A stretch of DNA of 64,000 bases from Streptomyces sp. NBC_00239 (GTDB lineage Bacteria; Actinomycetota; Actinomycetes; Streptomycetales; Streptomycetaceae). The position numbers and the translations under genes were made by a program. Each line of letters opens with the position of its first letter. Within the stretch, counting starts at the first letter, position 1. The stretch is from positions 8,246,001 through 8,310,000 of the forward strand of contig NZ_CP108095.1 in NCBI RefSeq assembly GCF_036194065.1. Reading direction: 5' to 3'. A model generated the notes under the pieces. That model made no database searches. It worked only from the letters and a program-made list of their open reading frames with translations, and was not told the DNA's origin. Below are positions 60,086-64,000 of this stretch, in pieces.

Positions 60086-60235
60086 TCAGTCCAGCGGGTC
60101 CTGGCCGGGCAGGGGCGCCGCCAGGTCGCGGTTGACCACGGCGAGCGCGGCCTCCGGCTTGGGCCACTGGCCGGGTTCGGCCGGCTGGGACTGCGGGAGG
60201 TCCTGCGGGTCATGACTGCCGGAACCGATGCTCAC
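60086..60235 (-). CDS. Uncharacterised 49-aa peptide gene
   Basis: GTG at 60235 to TGA at 60086 encodes VSIGSGSHDPQDLPQSQPAE, PGQWPKPEAALAVVNRDLAA and PLPGQDPLD. The gene begins 14 bp after the MMPL exporter stop and ends 58 bp before the next small gene, so all three are probably one transcript. The peptide is acidic, Pro-rich and without Cys. No ribosome site is clear, but the spacing and codon bias support it. Confidence 0.45.
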   Translation of the reverse strand: MSIGSGSHDPQDLPQSQPAEPGQWPKPEAALAVVNRDLAAPLPGQDPLD

Positions 60236-60249
60236 GTACGAGAAGCAGC

Positions 60250-62391
60250 TCACCGGGGCATCGTGCCAGCCACTCCGTCATTCGCTCCCTGCCGGGAGCG
60301 AGAGCGGCTCAGCCGCCCCGGCCACCAGGCCTTCGGTCCGATGTCCAGGACCAGTGCGGGCACCAGCAGGGAGCGCACCAGCAGCGTGTCCAGCAGTACG
60401 CCGAAGGCCACGATGAAGGCGATCTGCACCAGGAACGCCAGCGGGATGACGACGAGTGCCGCGAAGGTGGCCGCGAGGACGACGCCCGCCGACGTGATCA
60501 CTCCGCCGGTCGCCGTCAACCCCCGCGTAACGCCTTCCCGGACTCCGTGGCGCAGTGATTCCTCCCGTACGCGTGACATCAGGAAGATGTTGTAGTCGAC
60601 GCCCAGGGCCACGAGGAATACGAATCCGTAGAGCGGGACCGAGGAGTCGGTGCCGCTGAATCCGAACACGTGCCGGAAGACCAGCGCCGAAACGCCCAAG
60701 GTGGCGAAGAAGTTCAGGGCGACGGTGGCGACCAGCAGCAGCGGCATCACGAGGGAGCGCAGCAGTGCCACGAGGATGATGAGGATGATGGCCAGGACGA
60801 CCGGGACGATGAGTCCGCGGTCGTGCTCGGCGGCCTTCTGGGTGTCGTACGCCTGCGCGGTGTAGCCGCCCACCAGTGCGTCGGCGTCCGGTACCGCATG
60901 CACCGCGGTGCGCAGCCGGGCCACGGTCGCCTTGGCCGCCGCGGTGTCCGCCGGGTCCTTCAGGGTGGCGTCGATGCGCACCCGCCCGTCCACGACCAGG
61001 GGGGCGCCGGGCGTCGCCGCCCCTCGTTCGGCGGCCACCGCGGCGACGGATACCGAGGCGACGCCGTCGGTCTGCGACGCGGCCGCGCGTACGCGGTCGA
61101 GGCGGTTCGCGTTCGCGATGACGACGGCCGGGTTGCCCGAGCCGCCGGGGAAGTGCCGGCTCAGCTCCCGCTGTCCTGCCACCGAGGGCGCCTCGTTGAC
61201 GAAGATCTCCTCCAGGGGCACGCCGCCGGAGTGGAGGGTCGGTGCGAAGGCCGAGCAAGCGAGGAGTGCGGCCAGTACCGCTGCCCATACCTTGCGCGGG
61301 GCCCGGTCGACGAGTGCGGCGGTCCGCGCCCAGATGCCGTGCGAGGCGTCCCTCGTACGCACTTTGGCGGGCCAATACGCGGCCCGGCCGAGGAGGACCA
61401 GCGCGGCGGGCAGGAAGGTGAGGGCGCTGATGACGGCGCAGACGATGCCGATCGCGCCGACCGGGCCCAGCGCGCGGTTGTTGGTGAGGTCGCTGAGGAA
61501 GAGGGCCAGCAGGCCCAGTGCCACCGTGCCGGCGCTGGCCGTGATCGGTCCCGCCGACCGGCGCAGCGCGGCCCTCATGGCCTGGAAGCGGTCGCCTCCG
61601 TGGTCCGCGTCCGCGTCTCCGAGTTCCTCGCGGTAGCGGGCGGTCAGGAGCAGGGCGTAGTCGGTCGCGGCTCCGATCACCAGGATCGAGAGGATGCCCT
61701 GTACCTGTCCGTCCACGCGCACCAGGCCCTCGCCGGCCAGCGCGTAGACGACAGCGCAGGCCGCCGCGAGGGCGAACACGGCGCCGATGATGATGAGCAG
61801 GGGCAGGAGCACGCTCCGGTAGACGAGCAGCAGGATGACGAGCACGGTGGCCAGTGCGACCCCCAGGAGCAGGCCGTCGATGCCGGCGAACGCGTCGGAC
61901 AGGTCCGCCCGGGTGGCGGCCGGTCCGGTCACGTGGACGCGGGTGCCGTCGACCTCGGAGGCCGCGTCGCGGATCTGGGCGAGGGCTGTCAGGAGTTCGT
62001 CCTCCAGGTCCGGGCGCAGGGGTACGACCGCCTGCAGCGCCTTGCCGTCCTCGGAGCGGAGCACGGGGGACGGGGCGCCGGCGGAGGCGGGTTGCGCGCG
62101 CAACGGTGCGAGTGCCGCGGCCGCCCCCGCCTGTTGGTCTGCCGTCACCGGGCCGGAGCCGGTACGCGTCCAGAGCACGATCGCGGGCAGGGTCTCGTCC
62201 TCGCGGAAGGCGGCCAGCGCCCGGGCTGCCTTCGTGGACTCGGCGCTCCTCGGCAGGAAGGCGGCCTGGTCGTTGGTGGCGACCTCGCCGAGCTTGCCGG
62301 CGTAGGGGCCCAGTACGCCGCCTATGCCGAGCCATGCCACGAGGAGGAGGGCCGGCACGAGCCACCGGGCCAGGCGGGGTGTGCGGTTCAT
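60250..62391 (-). CDS. MMPL-family RND transporter
   Basis: A 713-residue exporter from the ATG at 62391 (MNRTPRLARWLVPALLLVAW). It has the twin six-helix plan: helix 1, loop 1 (~35-175), a bundle with LLGVALATVLVILLLVYRSV and SILVIGAATDYALLLTARYR, loop 2 (~375-510), and a second bundle with LIVPVVLAIILIILVALLRS, FVFLVALGVDYNIFLMSRVR and EESLRHGVREGVTRGLTATG. The TDY and VDY acidic residues are the proton-relay positions. It is only distantly similar to the MMPL at 48.1-50.4 kb. Two small genes follow on the same strand. The regulator is not evident. Confidence 0.93.
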   Translation of the reverse strand: MNRTPRLARWLVPALLLVAWLGIGGVLGPYAGKLGEVATNDQAAFLPRSAESTKAARALAAFREDETLPAIVLWTRTGSGPVTADQQAGAAAALAPLRAQPASAGAPSPVLRSEDGKALQAVVPLRPDLEDELLTALAQIRDAASEVDGTRVHVTGPAATRADLSDAFAGIDGLLLGVALATVLVILLLVYRSVLLPLLIIIGAVFALAAACAVVYALAGEGLVRVDGQVQGILSILVIGAATDYALLLTARYREELGDADADHGGDRFQAMRAALRRSAGPITASAGTVALGLLALFLSDLTNNRALGPVGAIGIVCAVISALTFLPAALVLLGRAAYWPAKVRTRDASHGIWARTAALVDRAPRKVWAAVLAALLACSAFAPTLHSGGVPLEEIFVNEAPSVAGQRELSRHFPGGSGNPAVVIANANRLDRVRAAASQTDGVASVSVAAVAAERGAATPGAPLVVDGRVRIDATLKDPADTAAAKATVARLRTAVHAVPDADALVGGYTAQAYDTQKAAEHDRGLIVPVVLAIILIILVALLRSLVMPLLLVATVALNFFATLGVSALVFRHVFGFSGTDSSVPLYGFVFLVALGVDYNIFLMSRVREESLRHGVREGVTRGLTATGGVITSAGVVLAATFAALVVIPLAFLVQIAFIVAFGVLLDTLLVRSLLVPALVLDIGPKAWWPGRLSRSRSRQGANDGVAGTMPR

Positions 62392-62548
62392 GATGCTCCT
62401 GAATCTCGGGTCCCGGAGGTTCCCGGCTCTTCGGGTCCCGTCGGGTCTTCGGGTTCCGGAGGCTGCGTGGATTCATCGTTACCACGGCGATCCTGCGGGA
62501 TCGCCGCGTGTCGGATCCGTGTCAGGCCTTGCTGGGGACGAGTGCTCC

Positions 62549-62690
62549 GTGAGTGCCGAAGACCCCCGCGTTCTTCATCGCTTCGACATCCTCCAGGCCA
62601 ACGGCCTCGAGTTGCCGGCCCTGCCCTACCAGGAGCGCCGCCGACGCTTGGAGGTCCTGTTCGCGAACCAGGACACCACCACCCCTGGCG
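62549..62690 (+). pseudogene. ATP-dependent DNA ligase scrap
   Basis: VLHRFDILQANGLELPALPY followed by QERRRRLEVLFANQD is the inter-motif segment of ATP-dependent (LigC/LigD-type) DNA ligases: F-D-L-L-x-x-x-G-x-x-L-x-x-x-P-Y-x-x-R-R-x-x-L. Nothing before or after belongs to the enzyme. It lies in the 575-bp gap between the MMPL and antiporter genes, which otherwise holds no gene. Confidence 0.55.
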
Positions 62691-62966
62691 GCCGGCATTC
62701 CCGACCTGCGCTTGCGCTGTCCCCCGCCAGCTCGAGGCTCGCACGAGGTGGGCGAACCCCAGCAGGACCGTTCTCACCGGGATTTCCCGTACCTCACTGC
62801 TCATACCTGATCATGTGAGCGGCGTGCATCGTTCCTTTCCAAGCGGCCGCGTTGGGCCGACCGGGCCGAGCCGGGGGCGTTCGGAGCACGGTTCCCGCAG
62901 ATCTGACCGGCGCCGCCCTAGGGTGGGACCTCGCCTCTCTGCGCGGGGCGGGCCTGAGGAGTGCGG

Positions 62967-64000
62967 ATGAACGGCTGGGCCGTCGTGATCGCCGGGGGTG
63001 TGTTCGTCGGCTATGGGGCGCTCTCACGTCGTTTGTCGACCACGGTGCTCTCGGGACCGCTGGTCTTCATGCTCGCCGGTCTGGCGATCGGCCCGCTGGG
63101 ACTGGACCTGCTGGACCGGGCGAAGGATACCGAGGTCACGCGGACGCTCCTGGAGAGCGCGCTGGTGCTCCTTCTGTTCGCGGACGCGGCGGGGATCAGG
63201 GACCGGGACCTGCGCCGGGAGGAGTTCCTGCCGCTGCGGCTGCTCGTGGTCGGCCTGCCGGTCACGATGGCTCTGGGCCTGCTGGTGGCCTGGCCGCTGC
63301 TGCCCGGCCTGAGCGTGTGGGAGCTGGCCCTGGCCGCCGTCATCCTCGCGCCGACGGACGCCGCGCTCGGGCAGCAGGCCTTTTCCAACAAGCGGGTGCC
63401 CCCGCTGGTCCGCGGCGGCCTGACCATCGAATCCGGTCTGAACGACGGCCTGGCCCTTCCGTTCTTCGTCCTGGCACTCGCGGCGGCGGGTGAGGGCCAC
63501 GACCATCCGAGCGTGGCCGAGACGTTTCTGCGCGCGCTGCTGCTGAGCAGCGCGATCGGAATCGCGGCCGGCTGGACCGGGGCGAGCCTGTTGCGCTGGT
63601 CGCTCGCCCGGGGGTGGAGCAGCTCCGACTGGCGGCAGTTCCTGGTCCTCGCCGTCCCCGTCATCGCGTACGTCCTGTGCGCCATGGTCGAGGGCAGCGG
63701 CTTCATCGGCGCCTGGGTCGCCGGCCTGGCCTTCGGCATCCACCTGCGCCGCACCCCCGCCGACCTGGACATCCCGCCCCAGGACTCGGACCCCGCGCAG
63801 AGCACCAGGTTCACCGAACGCCTCGGCCTCCTCCTCGCCTCACTGAGCTTCCTCGTCTTCGGCGCCGTCATCCTGGGACCGACACTCCAGCACCTGAACT
63901 GGCGCATGGTCCTCTACGCGCTGTTCAGCCTGACCGTCATCCGGATGCTGCCCGTCGCACTCGCCCTGGCCGGCACCGGCCTGCGCCCACCCTCCATCGC
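62967..64000 (+). CDS. CPA1-family cation:proton antiporter, 3' end outside window
   Basis: The ATG at 62967 (MNGWAVVIAGGVFVGYGALS) is six bases after GAGGAG. The frame is open to the end of the window (344 codons). It encodes repeated hydrophobic segments including GPLVFMLAGLAIGPLGLDLL, SALVLLLFADAAGIRDRDLR, the ion-site helix VILAPTDAALGQQ and GLTIESGLNDGLALPFFVLA, then LVEGSGFIGAWVAG-like helices. The TD and ND pairs are the CPA1 Na+(K+)/H+ exchange signature. It should exchange cations for protons across the membrane. The C-terminal part is not visible. Confidence 0.9.
   Translation, partial: MNGWAVVIAGGVFVGYGALSRRLSTTVLSGPLVFMLAGLAIGPLGLDLLDRAKDTEVTRTLLESALVLLLFADAAGIRDRDLRREEFLPLRLLVVGLPVTMALGLLVAWPLLPGLSVWELALAAVILAPTDAALGQQAFSNKRVPPLVRGGLTIESGLNDGLALPFFVLALAAAGEGHDHPSVAETFLRALLLSSAIGIAAGWTGASLLRWSLARGWSSSDWRQFLVLAVPVIAYVLCAMVEGSGFIGAWVAGLAFGIHLRRTPADLDIPPQDSDPAQSTRFTERLGLLLASLSFLVFGAVILGPTLQHLNWRMVLYALFSLTVIRMLPVALALAGTGLRPPSI

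Noticed and set aside
1..64000. tRNA, rRNA, riboswitch or replication-origin signals
   Set aside because: No cloverleaf with a TTCRANNC arm, rRNA block, known riboswitch core or DnaA-box cluster was seen by eye; a covariance-model scan would be decisive.

Overview
The window is actinobacterial and almost certainly Streptomyces. GC is very high, coding frames have GC-rich third positions, and GTG starts and strong GGAGG ribosome sites are common. Several families are Streptomyces hallmarks: DUF5133, a DUF5753 (Scr1-type) regulator remnant, a SpoIIE-type PP2C phosphatase, a STAS factor, NarL-type two-component systems, MMPL exporters and large secreted subtilases. I see no rRNA, tRNA, CRISPR array, plasmid origin or core housekeeping cluster. 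Pseudogenes and transposase scraps are abundant, which suggests a chromosome-arm or accessory region (inference).

Layout. 0-8 kb: effector-binding protein fragment, broken Ser/Thr kinase, small membrane protein, SnoaL-like protein, a two-component system (2077-3890), a membrane-anchored alpha/beta hydrolase and a secreted tripeptidyl-aminopeptidase-type hydrolase. 8-19 kb: DUF5133, a YbdK-type carboxylate-amine ligase, SRPBCC protein, M20 peptidase, GlsB membrane protein, Orn/Lys/Arg-decarboxylase-type enzyme, zinc alcohol dehydrogenase, alpha/beta hydrolase and a secreted ricin-domain protein, with remnants of an oxidoreductase, an SDR and an S9 peptidase between them. 19-29 kb is a decay zone. 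It holds IS256, IS5 and IS982 scraps and a truncated PAP2 gene around an intact TetR/MFS pair, a YihY/BrkB gene, a GNAT acetyltransferase and two unrecognised proteins. 29-37 kb: ADP-ribosylglycohydrolase, a TetR gene with a small membrane operon, a PRC-barrel protein followed by a 19-bp repeat array, then a lipid/envelope operon (PAP2-diacylglycerol kinase fusion, YihY/BrkB, PAP2). 37-48 kb: SpoIIE phosphatase, STAS protein, a transaldolase with an extra C-terminal domain, a fatty acid desaturase, a second copy of the DUF5133-linked cassette, an ATP-grasp ligase with a striking terminator, a hydrophobic peptide, a FUSC protein and a VOC protein. 48-64 kb: an MMPL exporter divergent from a two-component system, a membrane-anchored secreted protein, an MFS transporter, a giant S8 protease, a second MMPL exporter followed by two small genes, and the start of a CPA1 Na+/H+ antiporter.

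Working together: the MMPL exporter at 48.1-50.4 kb and the kinase/regulator pair at 50.6-52.4 kb share one intergenic region with an inverted repeat, so the pair probably controls the exporter. The TetR/MFS pair at 20-22 kb shares a 24-bp palindromic operator. The PAP2-DAGK/BrkB/PAP2 run looks like one lipid-remodelling operon. Two less obvious observations are a cassette (DUF5133, a conserved 14-codon leader ORF, a 71-aa protein) present twice 34 kb apart with opposite members decayed, and a transaldolase fused to a helical domain that I recall as a separate protein.
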